DNA of 64,000 bases, taken from positions 120,966 to 184,965 of the forward strand of contig JAGZEG010000006.1 of the NCBI GenBank assembly GCA_018368455.1, given 5' to 3'. Source of the stretch: Coriobacteriia bacterium (lineage in GTDB: Bacteria; Actinomycetota; Coriobacteriia; Coriobacteriales; UMGS124). Under the pieces are notes generated by a model, which had not been told where the DNA came from, did no database searches, and saw only the letters and a program-made list of their open reading frames with translations. The translations under genes and the position numbers were made by a program. Of the stretch, positions 17,761 to 25,045 are shown in pieces. Numbering within the stretch: the stretch's first letter is position 1; the number at the start of each line of letters is the position of its first letter.

Positions 17761-17850
17761 CGGCCCGCACGACCCCTTCCACCAGAGCCGCCACACGGAA
17801 GGCACGCCTTAAACGCAGCGAGAAACACAGTCACGAAGGAGCTCCTCCCC

Positions 17851-19485
17851 ATGTCCACGACCCCCGACCCCAACGCACCTGGCAACGGTCCCCTGCGTCG
17901 CGCCGACTTCGCCGCAGACAGCGACACCGACAGCGCGTCAGATCCCTCGCTGCTGTACTCGCGCGAGGCGAGCGGAGAGCGCTATGCGAGCGACTACCAG
18001 GGGCGGAGCAAGCGCAAGAAGGTTAAGCGCATCGTGCTCATTGCCGTGCTCGCCGTCGTGCTCGTCGCGCTCATCGGCACCGTGGCCGGCGCGGCCGGCT
18101 TCATCGGCTCCATCAGTAGCCGCATGCACCGCGGCATCAACGACGACACGCGCGCCGTACTCGCCAGCCAACAGGCTGACGCCAAGGCTCGCGCCAGCGC
18201 GTCGCTGACGGAGCAGGACGCGCAGCTGCCGGCGAACTGGGAGGACACGACGCCGTTCTACACGCTGCTGCTCGGCGTCGACAAGAGCTACAACCGCACG
18301 GAGGGCCCCGAGTCAGAAAGCTACGGCGACAGTGACTCGCTGTTCCGCGCCGACACGATCATCCTCGCACGCATCGACCCGGGTAACAAGCAGGTCACGC
18401 TCGTGTCCATCCACCGCGACACGCTCGTAAACATCGACGGGCAGGACATGAAGATCAACGCCGCATACGCAGTGGGCGGCGTCTCGAAGGTCATCGAGGT
18501 CGTCTCACAGTTTGCCGGCGTCCCCATCTCGCACTTCGCGGCGGTGGACATCGACGGACTGTCCGCCATCACCGACGCGGTCGGCGGTGTCGAGGTCAAC
18601 GTGCCCTACGAGATCAACGACGACGTCCTGCCGGGCCACCTCGACGCCGGCGTGCAGGTGCTCGACGGCGAGGGCGCGCTCGTGTTCACGCGCTCGCGTC
18701 ACGCCTACGACGACCTGGGCGACGGCGACCGCTACCGCGCCGCCAACCAGCGCTCGTTCCTCGCCGCGCTCGCCAACAAGCTGCTCTCGTCAAGCCCCAC
18801 GACAATGATCGCCGCCATCAACTCGCTGGCCGACTACGTGACGACCGACCTCGAGCTCGACCAGATCGCCGGCCTCGCGCTGACGATGAGGGGCATGGAC
18901 ACGGGCACCGACATCTACTCGACGATGAACCCGACAGACAACCAGTACATCAATGGGACGTCATACGAGATCAACCGCGACGCCCAGTGGCAGGAGATCA
19001 TGGCAGCCGTCGACGCTGGCCAGCGTCCTGCGGTCGATGCCGACTACATCGACCCGCTCGACGACATCAACAGCAACAACCCTACGAGCGACCCCACGGG
19101 CAGCGCGTACGTCGACAGCACGAGTAGCAGCACCGCCGCGCCAGCCGGTGCGACGACGGACGCAAACGCCCCGGCAGCGGACACGCCCGCAACGACGCCG
19201 CAGGTTGTCGGCAACGCCGGCATCTCGGTGGACGTACGCGACGTCAGCGGCGCCAGCAACGCCGGCACGATCGGAGCCATCACGGCGCTTGGCTACACGA
19301 ACGTCAGCGATGGCGGCGCGGCTGCAGGCCTGTCGGCGGGCAGCACGACGTACGTCGTCTACGAGGACGCCGCTTATGAGGCCGAGGCCCAGGCTATCGC
19401 AACGGCCCTCGGCGCGACGCTCATCAACAGCGACGGCTCGTGGATCGTCGCCGGCAACGTCATGGTGGTGACCGGCGCAGCGTAA
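17851..19485 (+). CDS. LytR-CpsA-Psr (LCP) family cell-wall glycopolymer ligase
   Basis: LCP enzymes attach lipid-linked glycopolymers to peptidoglycan at the outer membrane face. The 544-residue protein has a charged cytoplasmic N-terminus (about 55 residues ending RSKRKKVKR), one membrane helix at residues 59-86, and the LCP domain at about 150-330 with DSLFRADTIILARIDPGNKQVTLVSIHRDTLV, INAAYAVGG and TRSRHAYDDLGDGDRYRAANQR. A Ser/Thr/Ala-rich linker of about 60 residues leads to a C-terminal LytR_C domain (about 455-540). ATG follows GAAGGAG. A terminator hairpin follows, so it is probably monocistronic. Confidence 0.93.
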   Translation: MSTTPDPNAPGNGPLRRADFAADSDTDSASDPSLLYSREASGERYASDYQGRSKRKKVKRIVLIAVLAVVLVALIGTVAGAAGFIGSISSRMHRGINDDTRAVLASQQADAKARASASLTEQDAQLPANWEDTTPFYTLLLGVDKSYNRTEGPESESYGDSDSLFRADTIILARIDPGNKQVTLVSIHRDTLVNIDGQDMKINAAYAVGGVSKVIEVVSQFAGVPISHFAAVDIDGLSAITDAVGGVEVNVPYEINDDVLPGHLDAGVQVLDGEGALVFTRSRHAYDDLGDGDRYRAANQRSFLAALANKLLSSSPTTMIAAINSLADYVTTDLELDQIAGLALTMRGMDTGTDIYSTMNPTDNQYINGTSYEINRDAQWQEIMAAVDAGQRPAVDADYIDPLDDINSNNPTSDPTGSAYVDSTSSSTAAPAGATTDANAPAADTPATTPQVVGNAGISVDVRDVSGASNAGTIGAITALGYTNVSDGGAAAGLSAGSTTYVVYEDAAYEAEAQAIATALGATLINSDGSWIVAGNVMVVTGAA

Positions 19486-19530
19486 GCACGAGATATCAGC
19501 CCACACTCGCGTGTTGAATGTGCAAGAATG

Positions 19531-19578
19531 GGGCGCGCGGCCGAGGAGGTTCGTCTTCTCGACCGCGCGCCCTTGCGT
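19531..19578 (+). terminator. Terminator after the LCP gene
   Basis: GGGCGCGCGGCCGAG pairs with CTCGACCGCGCGCCC around a 12-base loop, followed by TTGCGTTTG on the plus strand, 45 bases after the LCP stop codon. Confidence 0.75.
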
Positions 19579-19657
19579 TTGCCTCGAGTTTTCCCGTTCC
19601 CGCATGCGCGTTCCGCACTCACGGCACGCCACAACCCGAAGGAAGGCATCACCTGCC

Positions 19658-20524
19658 ATGGCAACAACCCCTCGTCCGATCGAGTCTCCTGGACTCACAG
19701 GAGGCGCCTCGCCCCTGACGCGCCTGGTGAGAAACGGCGCCCTGTCCCTCGGGGCCCTGGGATGTGTGCTGGCGCTGAGCGCCTGCTCGCCAAGTGGCGA
19801 TACGGGGCAGGCGACAAGTGCCCCGGAGCAGACAGCTGCTACCGCCCCGGCGTCCGAGAGCTCAGCGGAATCGGATGGTGCCTCGCAGGCTTCCGACGCC
19901 CCGGCCGCCCTGTCCGAGCAGGACGAGCAGGCCGTGCTTGCGGCAGCCCAGCAGGCGTTCGACGCGTACTTCGTCAGCCCGGACGACACGCGCAAGCAGG
20001 AGCTCGCTGCGGCCATCGACGGTTACTTCAAGGGCGAGTTCCCCGAGATAGAAGAGACGGGCGCCGTCGAGCCCTGCACGCTGACAGAGCTGGGCGTCGA
20101 CCCGATGGAGGTCGTGGACTTCCTTTACGACGGCGTCGGTTTCTACGAGCCCGACGGCATCGAGGTGTCCGTCCTCGGCGACACACTGGCAGAGGTCAGC
20201 TTCCCCGTGCAGATGCACGACATACATCGCCTGTACAACGAACTCGATGAGAAAGCCGACGCCGTTGTCGCCGATCTCACAGCCCAGGGCGAGACGTCGC
20301 AGGAGGCGCTGCGGGCCGGCCTAGCCCAGCTCGTCCAAGACGAACTCGTGGCCGTCGCGCAAGACGACACGTACGGATGGTCATGGATGAGCGTCAAATG
20401 CCTCGTCACCAAGAACGGCGACGCATGGGAGGCCCGGCCCACCGGAACGCCCGAAAACCTCACCTCGCTCGAGCACAGCTGGAAGCAGCTCTTTTACGCC
20501 TTCGACTACACCGACGACGTTTAA
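19658..20524 (+). CDS. Lipoprotein of unknown function
   Basis: No family recognised. The 288-residue protein has an N-terminal hydrophobic segment with a lipobox ending ALSAC near residue 43, then an Ala/Ser/Glu-rich linker and an acidic, mostly alpha-helical-looking domain (residues about 85-285). That placement predicts a lipid-anchored protein on the outer membrane face. The mature domain has Trp/Tyr-rich ends (DDTYGWSWMSVKCLV and SWKQLFYAFDYTDD). ATG 19658 follows GAAGGAAGG about ten bases upstream. It is flanked by terminators on both sides, so it is a single-gene unit. Confidence 0.75.
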   Translation: MATTPRPIESPGLTGGASPLTRLVRNGALSLGALGCVLALSACSPSGDTGQATSAPEQTAATAPASESSAESDGASQASDAPAALSEQDEQAVLAAAQQAFDAYFVSPDDTRKQELAAAIDGYFKGEFPEIEETGAVEPCTLTELGVDPMEVVDFLYDGVGFYEPDGIEVSVLGDTLAEVSFPVQMHDIHRLYNELDEKADAVVADLTAQGETSQEALRAGLAQLVQDELVAVAQDDTYGWSWMSVKCLVTKNGDAWEARPTGTPENLTSLEHSWKQLFYAFDYTDDV

Positions 20525-20559
20525 GAGTAGGCGCCAGCCCGCCATCCTGGCATCGCGTG

Positions 20560-20620
20560 CAACGAGCCCGCCATCGCTGCCATAAGAAAGTGGCACTCGG
20601 TGGCGGGCTCGTTTGCTTTG
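20560..20620 (+). terminator. Terminator after the lipoprotein gene
   Basis: AACGAGCCCGCCA pairs with TGGCGGGCTCGTT, and the right arm runs into TTGCTTTGCGTT. A 23-bp block of this hairpin (GCAACGAGCCCGCCATCGCT...) recurs directly at 20669-20691 with two changes, where the second arm has decayed. The spacing of 110 bp looks like a local duplication. Confidence 0.7.
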
Positions 20621-20737
20621 CGTTGACGAGATTCCGAGCGGTCCCTCACATGAGGAGAGCTTTCAAACGCAGCGAGCCCGCCATCGTTGCCGCCAGAAAG
20701 CACGGTGCGCGGTGACGAGTTCGCATAAGTTGTGCGA

Positions 20738-21089
20738 TGGTGGAGGCGCGGAGAATCGAACTCCGGTCCATAGCCATCCCCTGAGGGGCATCTCCAGGCT
20801 CAGACATCGTTCAGGTCTCGAGCGCGTCAAGCACGACGTCAGGCGATCGGCGCTCCAGTCAGTTCGGTCTTAGCGCGCGGCATACCGACTACGTCCGCGC
20901 GAGCAGTCCTCAAAAATGGCGTCGCACCGGAGCTGAGGACGGACTCCGGGTTGACGTCGCTAGCTAATTAAGCAGCGAGGGCGTACTGAGGCTTGTCATT
21001 TATTTTGACAAGGACCCCTGTTTAACGTGGCGAGGAGACCACGGCCTGCTTCCCCTCTCAGGACAACCATGTCGAAACCAGTCGCCCCC
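20738..21089 (-). ncRNA. ssrA: Transfer-messenger RNA (tmRNA)
   Basis: Rescues ribosomes stalled on broken mRNA and tags the product for proteolysis. On the minus strand the 5' end reads GGGGGCGACTGGTTTCGAC, the classic tmRNA start, and the 3' end reads GGAGTTCGATTCTCCGCGCC followed by TCCACCA, with CCA encoded. The 7-bp acceptor stem pairs GGGGGCG with CGCCTCC with one G-U. The tag-coding region (about 20970-21000) reads ...NDKPQYALAA followed by a TAA stop. Length is 352 nt, one-piece type. smpB lies 2.3 kb away on the same strand. Confidence 0.96.
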
Positions 21090-21332
21090 ATAAGCATGGG
21101 CGCTGCGTTCCACCCTTTCAAAGTGCATCCGACTACGGCATAGAAGCTTTGGTCGGATATTTGACTATAGGTCGCACACCTCGCCTCTGTCAAGCCTGCC
21201 ACATGTCCGAGGTGCGCCTTGTGTTGCCGGACATACAGAGCGTGCGCATCTTCGCCGCACTCGTGGGGTATCTTAGGAAACAGACTACGAATGGCGACAG
21301 CACGGCGCGTACCACCTTGAAGGGGGACCTGC
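21090..21332. promoter_or_regulatory. Upstream region of tmRNA (leftward) and patatin gene (rightward)
   Basis: A 243-bp gap. On the minus strand TTGAAA at about 21119 is followed after 17 bases by CATGCT close to the tmRNA 5' end. This is a plausible but unproven promoter. A GAAGGGGG ribosome site lies before the rightward ATG. Confidence 0.35.
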
Positions 21333-22190
21333 ATGATCCAGCATACGGCACTCGTCCTTGAGGGCGGAGGCTTCCGCGGCCTGTTCACCTCGGGCGCGCT
21401 CGACGTGCTCATGGAGCGCAACATCTACGGCTTCGCCAGCGTATGGGGCGTGTCGGCCGGCGCGCTCATCGGCTCGTCGTACGTCTCGCGCCAGGTGGGT
21501 CGCTCGGCCCGCATCAACCTCGCCTATCGCGACGACCGGCGCTACATGAGCCCCTATCAGCTCGCCACGACCGGCAACATCATGAGCACGACGTTTCTCT
21601 ACGAGACCGTCCAGAACGAGCTCGACCCGTTCGACTATGAGACGTTCAACAACTCCCCCACCGCGATGTGGGCCACGCTGAGCGACGTCGTGTTCGGCCA
21701 GCCCGCCTATGTGCGCATCGACTCCCTGCCCGAGCAGACCGACTACCTGCGCGCTTCCGCCTCGCTGCCCCTCGTGTCGCAGATCGTAGACATCGATGGG
21801 CACCGTTACCTCGATGGCGGTACGTGCGACTCCGTGCCGGCGGAGCGTGCGCTGCAGAAGCCGGACGTCGAGCGCGCTGTCGTCGTGCTGACGCAGGAGC
21901 GCCCCTACAAGAAGGGACCGATGTCGCTGGAGAGTGCCGCACGTCGGCTGTACGGCGACTACCCGTACTACCTCGAGGCGCTGCTCAACCGCCACGAGCG
22001 CTACAACGCCCAGCGCGAGCGCATCTGGGAGCTCGAAGCTGCCGGGAAGATATTCGTCATCGCGCCCGAGCGTCCCGTGCAGGTCGGCAACATGGAGCAC
22101 GATGGCGCCAAGCTGCTCGACCTCTACCAGCAGGGCAGGCAGGCAACGTCCGCGCGCCTCGCCGAGCTCGCCGCGTTCCTGAGTCTGTAA
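21333..22190 (+). CDS. Patatin-like phospholipase family protein
   Basis: Predicted serine lipid acyl hydrolase of 285 residues. The oxyanion loop GGGFRG is at residues 11-16, the nucleophile motif GVSAG (Ser in GxSxG) near residue 41, and the catalytic Asp is in LDGGTCDS near residue 159, all in the patatin order. No signal peptide or membrane helix is seen, so it is probably cytoplasmic or membrane-peripheral. Its substrate is unknown. GAAGGGGGACCTGC precedes the ATG. The gene stands alone between tmRNA and a repeat region. Confidence 0.92.
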   Translation: MIQHTALVLEGGGFRGLFTSGALDVLMERNIYGFASVWGVSAGALIGSSYVSRQVGRSARINLAYRDDRRYMSPYQLATTGNIMSTTFLYETVQNELDPFDYETFNNSPTAMWATLSDVVFGQPAYVRIDSLPEQTDYLRASASLPLVSQIVDIDGHRYLDGGTCDSVPAERALQKPDVERAVVVLTQERPYKKGPMSLESAARRLYGDYPYYLEALLNRHERYNAQRERIWELEAAGKIFVIAPERPVQVGNMEHDGAKLLDLYQQGRQATSARLAELAAFLSL

Positions 22191-22219
22191 TCGCCCGCGG
22201 GTTAGCTACCTCTATGGCC

Positions 22220-22930
22220 CGAAACCTCGGCCGCCGCGCGCAGTAGGCAAGCGTGCGGCGGCCGTCTTGCGTGCTGGCGGACCAAAACCGGCCAAGAACC
22301 CGGCTCGTGAACCGCGCGCACAACCGGGGAGGTAGAATGCGCAATGAGCTGCCAGGCGCGCACTGGCCTTGACCTGCAGTTTCTCCAGGCAGCGTCGCCG
22401 CTATCCCCGTGCGGCCCATACACGCCCCCCGGAACTGGCCAGCCTCCTGCCATCTGTGTGTAGCAGGAGAGCGTGTGGCGGCCGTCTCGCACGCTGACGC
22501 CCCAAAAGTGGCCGGGAATCCCGCTCGTGAATTGCATACGCGGCCGACGAGCCCGGGACGAGCTATGCCCTACCGGGCGGCATCGCGCTGACCTGCAGTT
22601 TCCCGGGAGAACATCGCCAGCGTTCGCACACGACCTATACACGCCCCCCGGAACTGGCCAGTTGTCTGTCTTCCACGCGCAGCGAGCGGCGTGTAACGAC
22701 CGTTTTGCGTGCTGCGGCCCTAAAACTGGCCAAGAACCCAGCTCGTGAACTGTGTACGCGACCGGGAAGCGAGAGCGCACGGCGTCCTCATCAGGCAGCA
22801 CCGGTCTGACCTGCGCCTTCTCGGAGTGGCGTCGACAGCGTCTGCACGCGACCCATACACGCCCCACAAAACTGGCCATCCTCCCGCCATCCGCATGCAA
22901 ACCGCGCGAGCCTCCGACTCGCCCGCTCGC
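22220..22930 (+). repeat. Degenerate tandem repeat, about 218-bp units
   Basis: Three recognisable units start near 22275, 22494 and 22712, preceded by a partial unit. Each begins with a word like AAAACTGGCCAAGAACCC and GCTCGTGAA, has TGACCTGCAGTTT about 95 bp in, CCATACACGCCCCCC and AACTGGCCA near 170, and ends with CGGCCGTCTTGCGTGC. Units are clearly related but well diverged. No coding frame is conserved across units. Confidence 0.75.
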
Positions 22931-23142
22931 CCTCAGCCCTTCCCCCAGCCAGCCGACCCCTAGGGCGTGACGCAGGCCGCGCGGGCGCACGAGCCCGCCG
23001 CGAGATTCCGCAGTGCAACAAGGAGGGGCAGGGGCGCGTTCCCATCTTCAGGAAACGCAACTCCTGCCCCTCCAACGTTGCGGTACGAGGACTGACCGAG
23101 CGCCGGGCTCGCGCGCCTGCGCGGCCGTCCTGCAGCAGAGTC
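22931..23142. other. Gene-free stretch between repeat region and rubredoxin-like gene
   Basis: About 210 bp after the tandem repeats. It contains an imperfect dyad: GGAGGGGCAGGGGCGTTCCC-like sequence near 23022 faces AACTCCTGCCCCTCC near 23060. This could act as a terminator for the leftward rubredoxin-like gene. No gene was seen. Confidence 0.35.
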
Positions 23143-23304
23143 CTAGTCGACCTTCGTGAACATGTTCGCGCCGGCGCCACACAGCGGGCACTTGAAGTCG
23201 GCCGGCAGCTCCTCGTCGGTCGTCTCGTACACGTAGCCGCACAGGTTGCAACGGAAGTGATGCTTCGTCTCCTCGGCGCCCTCGGTCTTCGTCTCGTCAG
23301 CCAT
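23143..23304 (-). CDS. Rubredoxin-like small protein
   Basis: A 53-residue protein, starting ATG and ending TAG, with GAGGAGAGGAG upstream. It contains HHFRCNLCGYVYETT and DFKCPLCGAGANMF, giving four cysteines (C19, C22, C39, C42) that fit an Fe(Cys)4 rubredoxin-type site. The linker between the two pairs is only 16 residues, shorter than in standard rubredoxins and closer to the C-terminal domain of rubrerythrins. It could donate electrons to desulfoferrodoxin or the flavodiiron protein encoded elsewhere in the window. That is inference. It lies downstream of smpB but has its own promoter-like region. Confidence 0.88.
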   Translation of the reverse strand: MADETKTEGAEETKHHFRCNLCGYVYETTDEELPADFKCPLCGAGANMFTKVD

Positions 23305-23348
23305 GTCGAGCTCCTCTCCTCTATCCCCCTCGCGGCCTCTCCGCGAAA

Positions 23349-23377
23349 TTAGGAATCGTTCTTATTTGCTAAGTATA
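23349..23377 (-). promoter_or_regulatory. Promoter and dyad upstream of the rubredoxin-like gene
   Basis: On the minus strand TATACT (23377-23372) is a good -10, overlapped by an AT-rich imperfect dyad with ends TTAG and CTAA (23349-23372). That placement would suit a repressor site. The regulator is unknown. Confidence 0.4.
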
Positions 23378-23424
23378 CCCGCCACGCCCCCATCACAGCC
23401 GGACACAAGGGCGCTCCACACGCT

Positions 23425-23976
23425 CTACCCGCGGCTGCGCTCCTTGAGCGCGCGACGGATCTCGCGGTCGGCATCCCGCTTGGCCATGTCAGCGCGCTTG
23501 TCGAACGTCTTCTTGCCGCGCGCGAGCCCAATCTCGAGCTTGACGCGGTTGTGCTCGTCAAAGTACATCTGAAGCGCGATGACGGCCGCACCCTGCTGCG
23601 TCACTTTGGAGTTGAGATACTCGATCTGGCGCTTGTGCAGCAGCAGCTTGCGCTTGCGGTCGGGGTTGGCGTTGAAGATCGTGCCATGCGAGAACGGCAG
23701 GATGTGCACGCCATGCAGCCACGCCTCGCCGTTGCGGATAAGCACGAACGCATCCGTGATCTGGCAGTTGCGCTCGCGCAGGCTGCGCACCTCCGTACCT
23801 GTGAGCACGAGGCCCGCCTCGAACGTCTCGTCGATGAAAAAGTCATGGCTCGCGGTGCGGTTCTTGGCGATGACCTTGATGGACGGCTCGCCGCCCTTGC
23901 CCCGCGCCGCCCCGGCCTTGCCGGCGGCCGACGCACGCTGGCCCGCCTCCGTCACATACGTCTTTGGAGCGGCCAT
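23425..23976 (-). CDS. smpB: SsrA-binding protein SmpB
   Basis: Binds tmRNA and brings it to stalled ribosomes. The core begins IKVIAKNRTASHDFFIDETFEAGLVLTGTEVRSLR and runs through FSHGTIFNANPDRKRKLLLHKRQI to the basic C-terminal tail (GLARGKKTFDKRADMAKRDADREIRRALKERSRG) that enters the mRNA channel. About 30 residues of Ala/Gly-rich N-terminal extension precede the core. ATG 23976 lies one base past the TPR gene stop. The frame extends to 24015. It is the last gene of the ftsE-ftsX-ctp-rnr-TPR-smpB run, with tmRNA 2.3 kb downstream on the same strand. Confidence 0.96.
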   Translation of the reverse strand: MAAPKTYVTEAGQRASAAGKAGAARGKGGEPSIKVIAKNRTASHDFFIDETFEAGLVLTGTEVRSLRERNCQITDAFVLIRNGEAWLHGVHILPFSHGTIFNANPDRKRKLLLHKRQIEYLNSKVTQQGAAVIALQMYFDEHNRVKLEIGLARGKKTFDKRADMAKRDADREIRRALKERSRG

Positions 23977-23977
23977 G

Positions 23978-24952
23978 CTAGGCGTCCGTCTTCTCGGCAG
24001 CCGTAGCCCCGCCACCCTGCGCCGCCTTTGCGGCAGCAGCGGCAGCGTCGAGCGTGGCGGCGGCGTTGGGATCGTCGAAGTCCGAGCTCACGCGCTCGTC
24101 GGTCCCTTCCTCGGGGTATGTCTCCTGCGCGGCGTCGCTCACCATGTGCGCCAGCGCCGTGGCGCGCTCCTGGCCCACGAGGTCAACGGCGATCTGCGCC
24201 ATGTCGGCACACGTCTGCATGTCGTGGCGCGCACCGGAGATGTCCGCAAGCAGCAGGGCGCTCAGCACGACCTCGACGTTGGCGCCCTCGGGGATGCCCT
24301 GCTCGTCGAGCAGGCTCTCCGTCAGCTCGTCCGCCTGGGCAAGAGGATCGCACTGATGCTCGTCGCGCAGCGTCGCCGCCTTCTCGAGCAGGTGCTTGTC
24401 GTGCGCGCTCAGGCGCAGGCCGGCCTTGGCGCACGCCGCTGCCGTCTCGTACTGCTCGCAGTTCATGAAGTAGTCCGTGAAGTTGGCGTAGGCGCGCACG
24501 AGGTGGGTGGAGTGCGAGGCGCGCGCAAACACGGAGAACGTCATGCGCAGGTGCTCCTCGTAGTCGCCGAGGCGCTGCATCACGCCGGCGAGGTTGAGGC
24601 GGTAGGAGCAGTTCATCGGGTTCCAGCGCACGGCCTTCTTGAGGTTCTCGGCGGCATCCTCGTAGTTGCCGAGGCTGATCTGGCAAAACGCCAGGTCAGC
24701 ATAGGCGCGGGCAAACGGGCGCTCAACTGCCTTGAGTTCGCGCGGATCGTTCTCGACGCGACGGTACGTCAGCAGCTCGAACGGCGTGTCGAACGAGAAC
24801 CACTGCACCGCATCCGTCGTGGGGCAGTTCTCGTCGATGTACGTCTCCATGTCGGCGACAAGGCCCTCGAAGGCCGGCAGGATGTAGTCGTACTTGGCAT
24901 CGGCGAGGTAGCTCTCGGCGCGCTCGAGCTGCTCGGTCGTGAATAGCGTCAT
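23978..24952 (-). CDS. Tetratricopeptide-repeat protein
   Basis: A 324-residue soluble protein with TPR-like helical repeats: FARAYADLAFCQISLGNYEDAAENLKKAVRWNP is a clear unit near residues 80-115, followed by SYRLNLAGVMQRLGDYEEHLRMTF and weaker repeats up to about 190. The C-terminal 40 residues are Ala-rich and probably disordered. TPR units mediate protein contacts, but no catalytic domain or partner can be named. GAGGAGAGG precedes the ATG. It sits between rnr and smpB on the same strand. Whether it has a role in RNA surveillance is unknown. Confidence 0.8.
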   Translation of the reverse strand: MTLFTTEQLERAESYLADAKYDYILPAFEGLVADMETYIDENCPTTDAVQWFSFDTPFELLTYRRVENDPRELKAVERPFARAYADLAFCQISLGNYEDAAENLKKAVRWNPMNCSYRLNLAGVMQRLGDYEEHLRMTFSVFARASHSTHLVRAYANFTDYFMNCEQYETAAACAKAGLRLSAHDKHLLEKAATLRDEHQCDPLAQADELTESLLDEQGIPEGANVEVVLSALLLADISGARHDMQTCADMAQIAVDLVGQERATALAHMVSDAAQETYPEEGTDERVSSDFDDPNAAATLDAAAAAAKAAQGGGATAAEKTDA

Positions 24953-25045
24953 GGTGCCTCTCCTCGAAAGGCGCCCCGGGACCTATCCCAGGCGCACCGC
25001 AAGCAAACGTTTCAGATCAGGTATTTGTACCCCAACGAAGCGCCG

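Noticed and set aside
20738..20770. A tRNA gene suggested by a T-arm-like GTTCGATTC and encoded CCA
   Set aside because: The acceptor partner lies 350 bp away at the GGGGGCGACTGG start and a tag-coding region is between, so it is the tmRNA 3' end.
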